64,000 nt of DNA. Source: Cryptomeria japonica. Taxonomy: Eukaryota; Streptophyta; Pinopsida; Cupressales; Cupressaceae. The notes beneath the pieces were generated by a model. It saw only the letters and a program-made list of their open reading frames with translations, searched no databases and had not been told where the DNA came from. The stretch lies in NCBI RefSeq assembly GCF_030272615.1, contig NC_081405.1:314112235-314176234 (forward strand). Reading direction: 5' to 3'. Position 1 is the first letter of the stretch. Each line of letters begins with the position of its first letter. The translations under genes were made by a program, and so were the position numbers. Positions 12,201 through 25,970 of this stretch are shown here, piece after piece.

Positions 12201-13216
12201 AACTTGCGTTATTTAGATCTAAATTTGAGAACTTAAGCAGAGAATATGTTATGTTGCCCTATTAATGTAGGAAGAAGTGTAAGTGTAGGATGTTGGATTA
12301 GGTGAATGTCTATCATTTTAATGATGCATATAGTTGTTAAGGAAGTGTATTCATCTTGAAAAGAGTAAGTTTTGATGTTTTACATTATGACATGTATATT
12401 TTTGGATAAGGAATTCAGTAGAGAATTTATTCTTTGTAAGAATATTGGTGGAATGATGGTTTTTGGATTATTTAATATATGCTTTATGACTATATAAATA
12501 TTTATTCAGATCATTTTATTATTGTATTAATTTAAAAACATTTTTTTACGTAAATTGATGTTGGTCGGTCAATTAGATAAATGTTTATATGTGTCCATAA
12601 TTTGGAAAAGTAGATTAATTTGTTAAGATAGTATAATTGATAAAAAGGTTATATTTTTGGATAAATATACCTAGGTTTTGTTAAAGATAGTTATAGCGGA
12701 TAAACTTAGGTATATTTAGATTAATGTTATTAGTTTTGAGTATAGAGTTATATTTTACGAAATAATATTTGTATATAGTTAAATATAGATAGATTTGTAA
12801 ATTGGATATATTTGTGAGAAGAGTAAATGTATTTAGATTTAACCATATGTTAATTTATATAATTAATCAATCATGAGGTTAAGTTTGGTTTAGGATTATA
12901 TATATGTTTTCATATGAACTTTTCCAATCTTCACATAATTTGTTGTTGATCAAACATAATGATAGCAATTGTAGGAATGATTTATGCTTTCTTATATGTT
13001 TGAGTAATGGAATGTTAGTATCATTGAACAATTTAATAGGAATAAAATGAGTTATGATGATTTAAATTTGGTTATTGGAAATTGATGTTAATTTATATTA
13101 AAGGATGTATATAAGATAATTTTGGACTTTTGGTGATATATTAAGATTGGATTCTCCTATGTTTGACATTATGAGATCCTGTAATTGCTTTGATTCTTGT
13201 TCTTTATTGTTGGATA
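9241..13216. other. AT-rich non-coding DNA of block, copy A
   Basis: Shared with 59448-64000. No gene is recognised. Short open frames at 9509-9742 and 11078-11272 (plus) are partly kept in copy B (59702-59890 and 61864-62058). The first is broken there by a short duplication, and neither shows a known domain, so I do not call them genes. Copy A lacks the 562-bp segment found at 60384-60945 in copy B; the junction is at 10159/10160. Confidence 0.6.
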
Positions 13217-13499
13217 CTCAGTTATTTCATTATATTCTTTTGGTTCTAGAGGCCAAGGACAATGTTTGAGTTCTCTAATTGTGTATGGTTACTCTTCATC
13301 ATTATTGTGATGTGTTTGGTGTCCTCCATGTCTTCTATGTTAGTCAATCATTCTCTATTGCATTGTGCCTTCTTGTGTGTAATCTTGTTCTAGCAAGTCA
13401 ACCAACCTTGGTATGGTAGAGGGGTCTAGACTCTTGTTGTTTTTGGGTGTCATAGACTTTATGTTGAATTTTTATTCCTAAGTGCAAGTTAAGGGGGAG

Positions 13500-14549
13500 T
13501 GGCTTTTATTTGGGGTCGGGACCCAAAGTGGTTGCCTGGGTAACTCAGTGAGAGTTTTGTAAACAAGTGATAATTTAAAATAATGAACTTGAGAGGGTAG
13601 TTAGCTCACATTAATAAAGATGAAATTTCTGCCTCTCTTATGCTCGGGTGCTTGTTTAGGGCCGAGGTAAGTAGAGAAGGGCTTGAATGTCTTCCACCAA
13701 TATTTTTCTTTCGAAAGGTTGGTGTGGTCCACTAGTGTTTGCATGGGGGTCAGGGGTCGGGAGAGGTCACCAGGGTAACCCAAGAAGGGTTCTGGGACCT
13801 AGTGAAGACTCACCAAGATAATTCATGATAAGCTAGTGATGAAACTCATTCTATTGCGTACCTAGTGGTTCCTCTTAGTTTGTCCTTCCGTGGATTACTT
13901 GGACCTCTGGAAATTGGTTATTTTACTTTTTGAGTTCCTGTGATTATAGCTTTGTGAGTCCCTTGTGATAGTAGTCTTGTGAGCCTCATGTGAGTCATTT
14001 GTACCTTCTTGTATTTTCTTTCGTCTCTTAGTTCTGGCTAATACCTCCTAGCATGGGGGGTGGACCTGATGGTACCACATGGTTGGGTGGAGTGCTATTC
14101 GCACCCATTGGGTTTTGGTTTGTCCTGCTCCATGTCCATGATGGCTTGTGGAAAGATTGAAGACTTTCATTATGAACTGGATTTTTGTATCCCCTCCACT
14201 TTTGTACTTATGGAGATTATATCCTTATGGATATATTGTAATGTAAATGATGATCATATGTATATTCTCATAGAAATGTATCATGTATCATGATCCTTGT
14301 AAGATAGTGCTATCATATTTTATGAGAATACTTATGTCCTTGTATGTCTGGTTATTATTATCCTTGAGTAACATAGTGTGGGGCCTTGAGGACTTTTTCT
14401 AGTTGTTCTTGTACATCATTTCCTTATCTTGATGTTCATGTATCTCAATGCAATTGTTTGGTATATCTTAAAAAAATAAAATAAAATAATTCGTATTTTT
14501 CATTGTCTAATTTGTTTAAGTCCTCTAGGCCTCATAGCGAGGCATTACA
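13500..14549 (+). mobile_element. Probable LTR (3' LTR or remnant)
   Basis: The polypurine stretch AAGGGGGAG (13491-13499) is directly followed by TGGCTTTTATTTGGGG, and the segment ends GAGGCATTACA at 14549, so it has TG...CA termini after a polypurine tract. Parts of it resemble the right-hand 1.4 kb of the solo LTR at 54859-59001: the words CCAAAGTGGTTGCCTGGGTA, CCAGGGTAACCCA, GGGACCTA then GAAGACT, and the terminal GGCATTACA. That supports a related Ty3/gypsy-like LTR. No target-site duplication or partner LTR is visible. The left boundary is uncertain and the similarity was judged by eye. Confidence 0.5.
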
Positions 14550-17500
14550 CAATTTTTCTGCCTCAAATGTTTTGATTAGGTAAAGTGAGAGAGGGCTCAA
14601 ATATTTTACAAAATAACCATTAAGGTGATAGTAAAAAATGTAGGAAGAGAAACCACCAAAAAGAAAGAACAACGAGTCTCACAATGAGTGAGATTAACAG
14701 GAAGCTTTTGATCAAGTCAACAAACTAGTAGGAAACAAGGCTTTTGATCTAGAACTGAGAATTCTCTTTCAAAACTAACGAGTTTTCAAAGAGCCCCCAA
14801 AACATGATACTAGGGAGAACACCTTGAACTATAATGAAAATAACAAAAAAATGTGCCAAGAAAAAACCCCAATGGAAACATAAGAAAAACCAGCTTCCAA
14901 TGGAAACTAAACAAGAAAGAAAAGATTTGAGAGCCAAACTAATTCCTATATTTTAACACAAGGAGAGAGACAATAAAAACTAAAATTATGTAGAAAAATA
15001 AGTAGAAGGATGCAAATTGAAACAAGAGGATGGAGAGGGTATTCAGAAATGAAATGGCAATCTAGTAATCCATAGTCAAGAAAGACCTCATACAAAGGCC
15101 CTCCACGGAGTAGCAACTTTCAACAACATCCTTTTGATAAAAAAATTCACATCCACTTCATAGCATCTATATCCCCTCAAAAGGAGAAGCAAGAGAAACA
15201 AAAAAGGTGAGTTATATGAACCAAAACTTGTAACCTAGGTGGTCAAAGAATTTTTACCAAAACTAAAACTAGAAGAAGGTAAAATTTAGTAATGCCAATG
15301 ATCCCCATCATCACCTACAAACACTATCTCTACATCAATAGAAGCAAAAAAAATATTTGGGGTAAGGGTAGTAAAAAACCCCTGAAGGAAACCAATCTTA
15401 GTAGCCTCTAGGACAACCAGCACGATCTTTGGAAACCCTATAGAAAATATTCCTATTTCAAAAAAACTACCTCATTTTTCTAGAGATATAGGAAAGAGAC
15501 CAACTACTCCAACCTAACACCTTTGTAGACAAACATACAATAGAGATATCATAGGCACGGAAGAGAGAAAACTAGACAGTATATTGGTAGATGACATGAG
15601 GAAGAGGGGAAACCAAAATTAATAAGGATAGCCATAATTGGGATCCTCAAGACTGAAGTAAGAACTGTAAGATAAAAAAAATCTTCTGACCCAACCAAGG
15701 GAAGATGCAGGGAAGAAGAAACCTTCCTCCATGGGCAAGAATATGCACCTAATTAGAAACAGACCACATATAAAGGCCATCAACAAAGAAATGCATAATA
15801 TCCACATTGATCCAAAAATTGAGTCAATCCATCCATAACACCTACATAGTAGAATCCAACTCAAAGGGAGAACCATTAATGTCCATGAACAAAGTTTCAA
15901 ATTGAAATAACCCAACCTTCTAGAAATAAATCAAACAACCCAAAGGATCAAATATTAGACAACTATGGTCCTTTAGATGATAATAATTTAGTAGATCTCA
16001 ATTTCTTAATGGTTCTAGTTTCTAATATTGATAATTTCATAATTATATGGTGTTAATTCAAATAGTTTTTAACATATATATCTCATTAGCCTTCTAATAT
16101 TAATCTCTAGCTATACGTGGTCATCTTTATTCTCTTGATTCTAAGTAATGTTATCTTTGCATATCCCTTTTATTTTCTATTTACACCCTAAGAGACATGT
16201 CTTTAAATGTTTATTCTTAAATGATACAATTTTATATGAAATTTACTTTGGCTTATAGCATAAGTAGATAGCATTTTGGCAACTGCCTCTATATCCTCAG
16301 TAATGGGGGAAACATTGAGGTATATTATCACCCTTTAATGCATAAAATTACACAATTCAATCTTGATATCTTATTGATTGCTTGTTATACAATGTTATTT
16401 AAGATACTTTTTCCATATGTATTTACCTTTCCTCTACTCTAATTCCTTGTGTCTTGCATATGCAAGTGATTAAAATGGATTGATTACTAATCCTCTTTGA
16501 TTACTATGATTATCTCATGGTTGTTATATCTTCCAAAATGATTAATTGTTATGATGGTTACTAATATACCTAATGCATATTACTTTCCTTTTCTAGGAGT
16601 CTACCATGCCTAATGAATAATTTCTTTTTCTAATGGATGTACCACCAAGCATAATAGATATTAGCATGTTTTTATAATATTCTACTTTTCTTATCGATAT
16701 CAACTTATTTATGATAGTTACAATTGTGACAAACAAGCCATAGTTTCTTTCTATTCTTTAAATTTTCTATCATTGCCCAAATAGTATCAATTTATTTATT
16801 ATGAATACTACCCTACCTAATGAATATCGATTTTATTTCAAATGGCTCCTACAATAGCTGTATATCAATCTATTAGTTATGGCTCCCAAGTCCAACATGC
16901 CTAAATAATATATGTTTTTATTTTTTTCACTCCTTCATGGATTTAATTTTAATTTTTTCTTATATAAATTGTTTGTAACAATTGTTTGAACCTATATTAT
17001 ATGAATTTCAAATGCTACTTATTCAAAATAGACAACTCACTATGAGGATCATGTAAGGAATCACCATCCTTACCCATATCCTATTTTATGAGTGTTTAGA
17101 TATTATTTTCATATTAATTGGTTGTTTAGTTTGACATCCATATTCGTAGCAATTTAAATACGAGTGAAAGTGAGAGAAAAATTAAAGGGTGAACAATTTA
17201 CAACTTACACATTTTCTCTCGAATGTGGACTCAATTTGACCTATTTTTATGAGGGTTTTAACTATCATATAAATGACATATTTTTGAATAATACTCGACA
17301 ATTTAGCTAGAATCTAACCTTATCATATCTTCAAATAAATCAACTGTTAAGACATTATCTATAGTCTATCTACTTATTTCCCTGAATTGCATTTTAAAAT
17401 TAAGTAAGCTACTCCTTTTTTTTTTTCTTTATTATCAATTTTAATACTTATTTATAAAAAAACTTTCTATAATGTAATAAACCTAACTATAAATTTTAAA

Positions 17501-19583
17501 CAATTTATTTACATAATCAAATTATTCTAAATTATTCGTATAAAAATAATTAATTTTTTTTTTATATACAATTATTATTGTATTAAATTAGTGATATATT
17601 ATTAGCTTAATTAGCAAAACCTCTCTTTTACTAATTTTTTTTTTCTTCTGTTTTCTACATTTGTCTTCTTATCCTAACCTTGTTGTATAGCTCATTCTTT
17701 ATGCAAAATGTTAGAAAGAATTACACATAAATACACACATAATTTATTTATTTTTAAAAATATAGTTGAGAAAAGGGTGATCTTGACTTCTACATGGATG
17801 AAAGCATGACATACTCTCTATGCAAGGAACTCCTTGGGGCCCATTGGGGTGGGACTCTTCATTGCCCCTAAAACCTATGTAGTTTTCCAAAGCATACCTA
17901 AAGAAAAGAGTGACCCCCAACTAAACTAAATGAGAGGGTATAGTTGCCCCCACCACAATTGCCTCCCCTCAAGATACCCTTTTGAATACCCGAGAGGAGT
18001 TGCCATGCAACTACCTCCCCTCAAGATAACCTTTTGAGTACCCTTAGTGAGAGGGAGGAGGTAACCCCCCACCCCCCACTAAACATAATGAGAGGAAGGA
18101 GGTGCCCCCTACCTAGGAAATAAAATGAAATGGTTTTGAAATACTTGAAAAATGTTCTCCTCCTATTGTTCATGTGGGAATCATGTAGAATGCATCATTG
18201 GCTAAAAAAGCATTTGGTCATTTGGTCAAACCATTTTGGGGTTTGCTCCAACCAAAGCTATTGTATCATCTACATCGACAATGATCATAAAGACGCCTTG
18301 GGCCTCTCGATGATTGAGAGAATAGTGAGTGGCCCATGTGCCCCCTTCCCCCTTCTATAGAGATGGAGATGAGGCTTCATAACTGACTGAGGGAATAAAC
18401 CAATTGAGTTAGATCAAACAGGTGCTCAAGGCATAGAAGGGGAAGGATGCTTAAAAAAGGGAACTTTCTCTTTGTGGGATGTCAACAAACTACCTTGGAG
18501 TAGTAGTGGCTTGGGTTGGGTCCAACCATGAGCTTTCTTTCTTTCTTCCTTCGCTCTGATTGAATCCACAACAATGATGTTTTCAAAAGGGTGATCAATT
18601 TCCTCATCGGTAAGGATAAAATCGATCTCTACTTACAAAGATAATTCCTCAACAACAGTGGGGGGTTTCAGCAAATCAATCTCGCCCCTGCTGCAAGGTG
18701 GGTGTAAGACCCTTTTTGTATGGTCCTTAGAATAGTAGGTGGGTGTAAGACCCTTTTTGTATGCAAACACATTGAGATAACGTGCCACCTTGCATTGTAT
18801 ACTTGGGATCTTGCACATCTTGTGCCTTATTGTACATGCACTACTTATAAAGTGCCATGGGGGGGTTTATGTTTTCTTTTTTTTGCCGTCTACCTTTGTT
18901 ATGTGAGTGTTTCTTCCATGACATTAGCCTCATGATGTGTGCCAAGTGAGTGTTCCTTCCATGCCACTATGTACTTTCTCTGCACCTTCGATGTTCCTGG
19001 TTCTTCGCCATGCAGTTCTTGTTGGCCATTCTTTTTAGTGTACTAGTCCCTCTCCCTTTTCAACATTATGGGGAGGTTTGTCTTGCTGTTCTAATGCTTC
19101 CTTGGTTTGATTGATCAACGCTTCAGGATTTGGTGTTTCATGCCATCTGTATCTTCGAGTTCAGCTGTTTGCCTTTGTTTATCATATGATTCAAGTAGTG
19201 TCATTTGAGGGCACTCATGTAGATTACAGTCTTCTCTACCTGGTCATGTTCTATTTTAGTGGAGGTTCTTCAGATTAGCAGTTACTCTTTGACAGTGTTT
19301 GTAGCTATTTCAAGCTTCAGTGGTGTTCTTCATGCTTTTTTTTGTTCCTATCTTCTGGAACACTCTTGTTCGGAGGCTTCTTAGTCCTTCACTTGAGATT
19401 TCATCTCTTCTTGGAGAGGAGTTTTGTTCCCACAAGGTTTTCTCAGTTTTCTCCACTTTACAGAGATTTTATTATACTTGTGTACCTCATCAGGCCTAGT
19501 TGCTAGGACCCATTGTTGCTTTCCTGCATTTTTTACATGCATTTTTAGTCCTTAGTTGTTTTTTTAGTTACTCCCCAAGTTAA
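14550..19583. other. Unassigned intergenic DNA, no gene recognised
   Basis: Mostly AT-rich, with a GC-richer part at about 17770-19580. Within it are a direct repeat containing CCTCCCCTCAAGATA (about 17963 and 18015) and a short duplication containing GTGGGTGTAAGACCCTTTTT (about 18699 and 18739). Open frames such as 15619-15915 (minus, hydrophobic, Cys/Trp-rich) and 18130-18360 (plus) have no recognisable domain. The part just before 19584 is probably the non-coding 3' end of the LTR element whose polypurine tract follows. Confidence 0.5.
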
Positions 19584-19596
19584 TCTTAAGGGGGGG
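19584..19596 (+). promoter_or_regulatory. Polypurine tract of LTR element
   Basis: CTTAAGGGGGG directly precedes TGTTAGAGTAATC. A purine run abutting TG is the expected site of plus-strand DNA priming next to a 3' LTR, which gives plus orientation. Confidence 0.7.
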
Positions 19597-19866
19597 TGTT
19601 AGAGTAATCTTTTATTAGCTAATAATTATTTATTTAATTATTAGTCTATTATACTCTATGCTTAAGCTAAAATTAGGAATCTTATAATTTTTTAGGGTTT
19701 TCTCGTTTAGGGTTTTGAGTATCCTTTTATAAGGATTCTCTCTTTGTATTTTCATAATAACTATAATTATTGAATTGCATTCTTGTTGCACAATCAATAT
19801 GACTCTTCTTTTTTGGATCTCTAAATTCTGGCCTCCATAGCTATTTTCTTCTCTCTTTCTGTGACA
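19597..19866 (+). mobile_element. Probable Copia-type 3' LTR
   Basis: Starts TGTTAGAGTAATC right after the polypurine tract. It contains a TATA-like TTTTATAAGG (about 19726-19735) and a plausible end at CTTTCTGTGACA (19866). The short length, TGTTAGAGTAA start and polypurine context are typical of plant Copia LTRs. The right end is a guess, because the matching 5' LTR is not in the window and I cannot see a target-site duplication. No pol domain was recognised upstream, so the internal part is either degraded or only its untranslated 3' end remains. Confidence 0.5.
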
Positions 19867-22013
<2,147 letters not shown>

Positions 22014-22590
22014 TTTTTTGAATAAAGGGGTAAAAAATTTATTGAAAATCAGAATCAAGAATTACTAAAGAGAACCAGAGCCTCAAAGCCCCAAAAAGGA
22101 ACCACAAGCCCAACCAAATATCAGCCAGCTTCATAACTATCCATATCCTTAGCAAAGATCTTATGCAAGTCCTGCCAATAATCCAGGGAGAGATGCTCTC
22201 AACCTTCAATTTTCCAATCATCACCATGTTCTGAGTCCCACTTGGCCAAACAATCAGCTACTCTATTCCATTCATGAGGAATGTGGATGAAAGACACCTT
22301 CTCCATCATAGTACTAATTTGTAGAATCTAGTGAACAATCCCTGCCAGCTGCCAATGAATCCCACTCACCTTCTGCTCAATCAATAGTTTAACAATAATT
22401 TGCGAATCTGATTCGCAGATAACCCTTTGCCACCCCAACTCCAAGGCATGCTCCAGGGCATATAAAATTGCTAATCCCTCCATAAAGTTATTAGACTGCC
22501 TCCCTTTATGTACCAAGAAGAAGAAGACCACCTCCCCCATACTATCCCTACCAACACCACCAATACTATGGAAAGCATATCTCCTTGATG
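22014..22590 (-). mobile_element. 5'-truncated LINE tail with RNase H-like domain
   Basis: On the minus strand, frames around 22570-22200 encode a plant RVT_3/RNase H-like fold. It starts IGGVGRDSMGEVVF, then has NFMEGLAILYALEHALELGW (the conserved E of ..E..A...AL), VICESDSQIIVKLL (conserved ESDS) and, after an in-frame TAG, FIHIPHEWNRVADCLAKW (conserved IPREWNxxAD-type end). The 3' end has ACCCCTTTATTC then a short A run (22019-22014 on the plus strand), typical of plant LINE 3' ends. The LINE is truncated at about 22590, where it abuts the gene fragment of copy B. Its C-terminal RNase H sets it apart from the L1-type LINE at 47478-53626. I cannot tell whether it belongs to the duplicated block, because the matching position would lie left of the window. 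Confidence 0.75.
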
Positions 22591-22601
22591 ATCTCCTTCG
22601 A

Positions 22602-22964
22602 GACCACCCTCACCATATCAACAAAAGAATCAGGACCCCTCACCTCACTCCTCAACTATCTATAAATATCTTCTATAACCTCAGGTGAGAATGAGGTGTG
22701 AGAAACTAAGCGGTCCCTCAATGTCTGCAAACTATAAAAAATGGATGTGCATGTACTCTTGTACATGCCATCAGTATGAGGGTCTTCTAATATGAACCTT
22801 AACCTATGCAACTCACAATCACTGTACTAGAAAATGGTAGCAATGCCGGGCAACGGGGGATCTTGGTGTGGAGGATCTATATCATCAATGTGTGGCTCCT
22901 GATAAGGATCCTATGAAGGTGGATCCTGATCAGGAGCCTATGAAGGTATATCCTGAGATGCCAT
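22602..22964 (-). pseudogene. Unrecognised gene fragment, copy B
   Basis: Second copy of the fragment at 1-417. The frame starts at ATG 22964-22962 as MASQDIPS and keeps HIDDIDPPHQDP and ELHRLRFILEDP. The fourth codon is CAG here where copy A has TAA, but other in-frame stops are present (twice TAG after PS, once TAG before YSD, and TAG after IEDIYR). The last stop is shared with copy A, so it predates the duplication. The 27-bp minisatellite has two units (22898-22951) where copy A has four. The protein family is not recognised. Confidence 0.45.
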
Positions 22965-22989
22965 CTATCTAGGTATGTCATAAAGTTAA

Positions 22990-23172
22990 AATAAATGCGT
23001 AAGCACACACACACATGAAGTGCATTCAATTTAAAACATTAAAAATTAAAATCAGTTGAATTGCAGAGAGAGAGATCATTTTCATGAGAGAGAGAGATAA
23101 CATATATTTCATATATATATATATATAATCAAAAATTTAAATCTTTGAATATATAAAAAATTCAAATATTTC

Positions 23173-23215
<43 letters not shown>

Positions 23216-23530
23216 AATCTTGAATACATAAAAAATTCAAGAACATGATATATATATATATATATATAAAATTTTTACAAGTCAATAACAAAAAAAAATA
23301 GTATATATATATATATATATAAAATAAAAAATTTAAATCTTTGAATTTACATAAAAAATTCAAATATTTGAGAGAGAGAGAGATAACATATATTTCAGAG
23401 AGATAGATATATATATATTTAAATCTTGAATACATAAAAAATTCAAGAACATGATATATATAATTTTTATAAGTCAATAACAAAAAAATTAGTTCTATAT
23501 TTTATTGTAACGTATAAATATTTGTGTGTA
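22990..23530. repeat. AG/AT microsatellite cluster, copy B
   Basis: Counterpart of 510-1090, with (AT)n runs at about 23174-23211, 23249-23267 and 23303-23322 and shorter AG runs. The 124-codon frame on the minus strand here is translated microsatellite (Ile/Tyr runs), not a gene. Confidence 0.85.
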
Positions 23531-23699
23531 TATCAAAATTAATTTTTTTGTTTGAAACTAAAACATGGGCATTGATCTACAAAATGGAATGCAACTTCTC
23601 TAAATTTTTTGACATTGTTTGTTATTGAACTCCATATCTCAAAAAAATAGAGGTCATCGTATTTTTGTAATGGGCATATGATTATAAAATTATTAAATC

Positions 23700-25970
23700 T
23701 GTAATATGTGATCCTAAGGGGAATGTCATATGTACACTAGGATGTTATAAGGGGTCATATGTGGTCCAAAGGGGTCACTCATGTTTTAATGCATGCGTGA
23801 CCCCTTAGGACCACATATGACCCCTTCAGACACTATGTGATGGACTAAGGGGTCATATGTGGTCCTAAGGGGTCACGCATGTGTTACCCCTTAGGACACT
23901 ATGTGATGTGTCTTAAGGGGAATGTCATATGTACACTAGGCTGTTATAAGGGGTCATATGTGGTCCAAAGGGGTCACACATGTGTTAACGCATGCACGTG
24001 ACCCCTTAAGACCACATATGACCCCTTAGGACACTATGTGATCCTAAGGGGAATGTCATATGTGTACACTAGGATGTTATAAGGGGTCATATATGGTCCT
24101 AAGGGGTCACACATGTGTTAACGCATGCGTGACCCCTTTGGACACTATGTGATGGACTAAGGGGTCATATGCGGTTCTAAGGGGTCACACATGTGTTAGA
24201 ACACATGTGTGACCTTTTAGGACCACATATGACCCCTTAGGACACTATGTTATCCTAAGGGGAATGCCATATGTACACTAGGATGTTATAAGGGGTCGCA
24301 TAGTACTAAGGGGTCACGCATGCGTGACGCCTTAGGACCACATATGACTGCTTAGGACACTATGTGATGGACTAAGGGGTATGCCATTCACACTAGGATT
24401 TTATAAGGGGTCATATGCAGTTCTAAGGGGTCACACATGTGTTGTTCTAAGGGGTCACACATGTGTTATAACACATGTGTGACCCCTTAGGACCACATAT
24501 GACCCCTTTATGTGATCCTAAGGGGAATGCCATATGCACACTAGGATGTTATAAGGGGTCATATTTGGTCCTAAGGGGTCATGCATGTGTGACCCCTTAA
24601 GACCACATATGATCTGTTAGGACACTATGAGATGGACTAAGGGGTCATATGCAGTTTTAAGGGGTCATGCATGTGTTAGAACACATGCGTGACCCCTTAG
24701 TACGACATATATATGTGATCCTAAGGGGAATGTCGTATGTACAATAGGATGTTATAAGGGGTCATATGTGTTCCTAAGGGGTCACACATGTGTTAACGCA
24801 TGCGTGGACCCTTAGGACCACATATGACCCCTTAGGACACCATGTGATGGAATAAGGGATATGTTGTTCACACTAGGATTTTATAAGGGGTCATATGCAG
24901 TTCTAAGGGGTCACACATGTGTGACCTCTTAGGACCACATATGACCCCTTAGGACACTATCTGATCCTAAGGGGAATCTCATATGTACACTAGGATGTTA
25001 TAAGGGGTCATATGTGGTCCTAAGGGGTCACACATGTGTTAACGCATGCGTGACCCCTTAGGACCACATATGACCCCTTAGGACACCATGTGATGGACTA
25101 AGGGATATGTCGTTCACACTAGGATTTAATAAGGGGTCATATGCGGTTCTAAGGGGTCACACATGTGTTATAACATATGTGTGACCCCTTAGGACCACAT
25201 ATGACCGCTTAGGACACTATGTGATCCTAAGGGGAATGTCATATGTACACTAGGATGTTATAAGGGGTCATATGTGGTCCTAAGGGGTCACACATGTGTT
25301 AACACATGCCTAGTGTACATACAACATTCCCCTTAGGATCACATATATGTGGTCCTAAGGGGTCATGCATGTGTTCTAACACATGCGCGACCCCTTAGAA
25401 CCACATATGACCCCTTAGTCCATCACATAGTGTCCTAAGGGGTTGTATGTGGTCCTATGGGGTCATGCATGTCTTAACACATGCGTGACCCCATAGGACC
25501 ACATACGACCCCTTAGGACATTATGTGATGGACTAAGGGGTATGTCATTCACACTAGGATTTTATAAGGGGTCATATGTGGTTCTAAGGGGTCACACATG
25601 TGTTAGAACACATGTGTGACCCCTTAGGACTACATATGACCCCTTAGGACACTATGTGATCCTAAGGGGAATGTTGTATGTACACTAGGATGTTATAAGG
25701 GGTCATATGTGGTCCTAAGGGGTCACACATGTGCGTGACCCCTTAGGACCACATATGACCTCTTAGGACACTATGTAATGGACTAAGGGGTATGCCATAC
25801 ACACTAGGCTTTTATAAGGGGTCACATGCGGTCCTAAGGGGTCACACATGTGTGACCCCTTAGGGTCCACTATGCGATCCTCTATGGTCCTAAGGGAACA
25901 TATAGTGTCATTAGGGGCATATGTGGTCATAAGGAGTCGTAAGGGGTCATGTTGTGTGTGAAATAGGATG
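23700..25970. repeat. Palindromic satellite array, copy B
   Basis: Same repeat as 2341-4480. Unit 25002-25079 shows the hairpin best: 30-base arms at 25002-25031 and 25050-25079 are perfect reverse complements around ACATGTGTTAACGCATGC, which itself is nearly palindromic about GTTAAC. Both linker classes occur. Around 25309-25460 the repeat runs in the opposite orientation to the rest of the array. The array ends, as in copy A, with TGAAAATTGGTCACATTGTA. Confidence 0.9.

Larger units (their letters stand above)
1..13216. repeat. Large duplicated block, copy A
   Basis: Position 1 onward aligns with 22602 onward, and 9240-13216 aligns with 59448-64000, in the same orientation and order. Both window edges cut the alignment, so the true block is longer than 13 kb. 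In one stretch compared by eye (9458-9590 against 59651-59783) there are about six or seven differences in 130 bases. Copy A alone carries the solo LTR at 1172-2225 and a 112-bp tandem duplication at 6574-6797. It lacks the 28.9 kb insertion of copy B and a 562-bp segment. I infer a tandem segmental duplication with an offset of about 22.6 kb. Two insertions of one very large unrecognised element remain possible. Confidence 0.9.

Noticed and set aside
1-13216. The two block copies as LTRs of one giant retrotransposon
   Set aside because: No TG/CA ends, primer site or polypurine tract bound the blocks, they exceed 13 kb, and no internal coding region lies between them. Segmental duplication is simpler, though the ends are outside the window.
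12966-14549. A longer LTR starting TGTAGGAATG with a CAAT target-site duplication
   Set aside because: The duplication would be only 4 bp, copy B differs at the start, and the polypurine tract at 13491 gives a better boundary.
23109-23483. 124-codon minus-strand ORF
   Set aside because: It is translated AT microsatellite (runs of Ile/Tyr) with no domain, and it changes with repeat length between copies.
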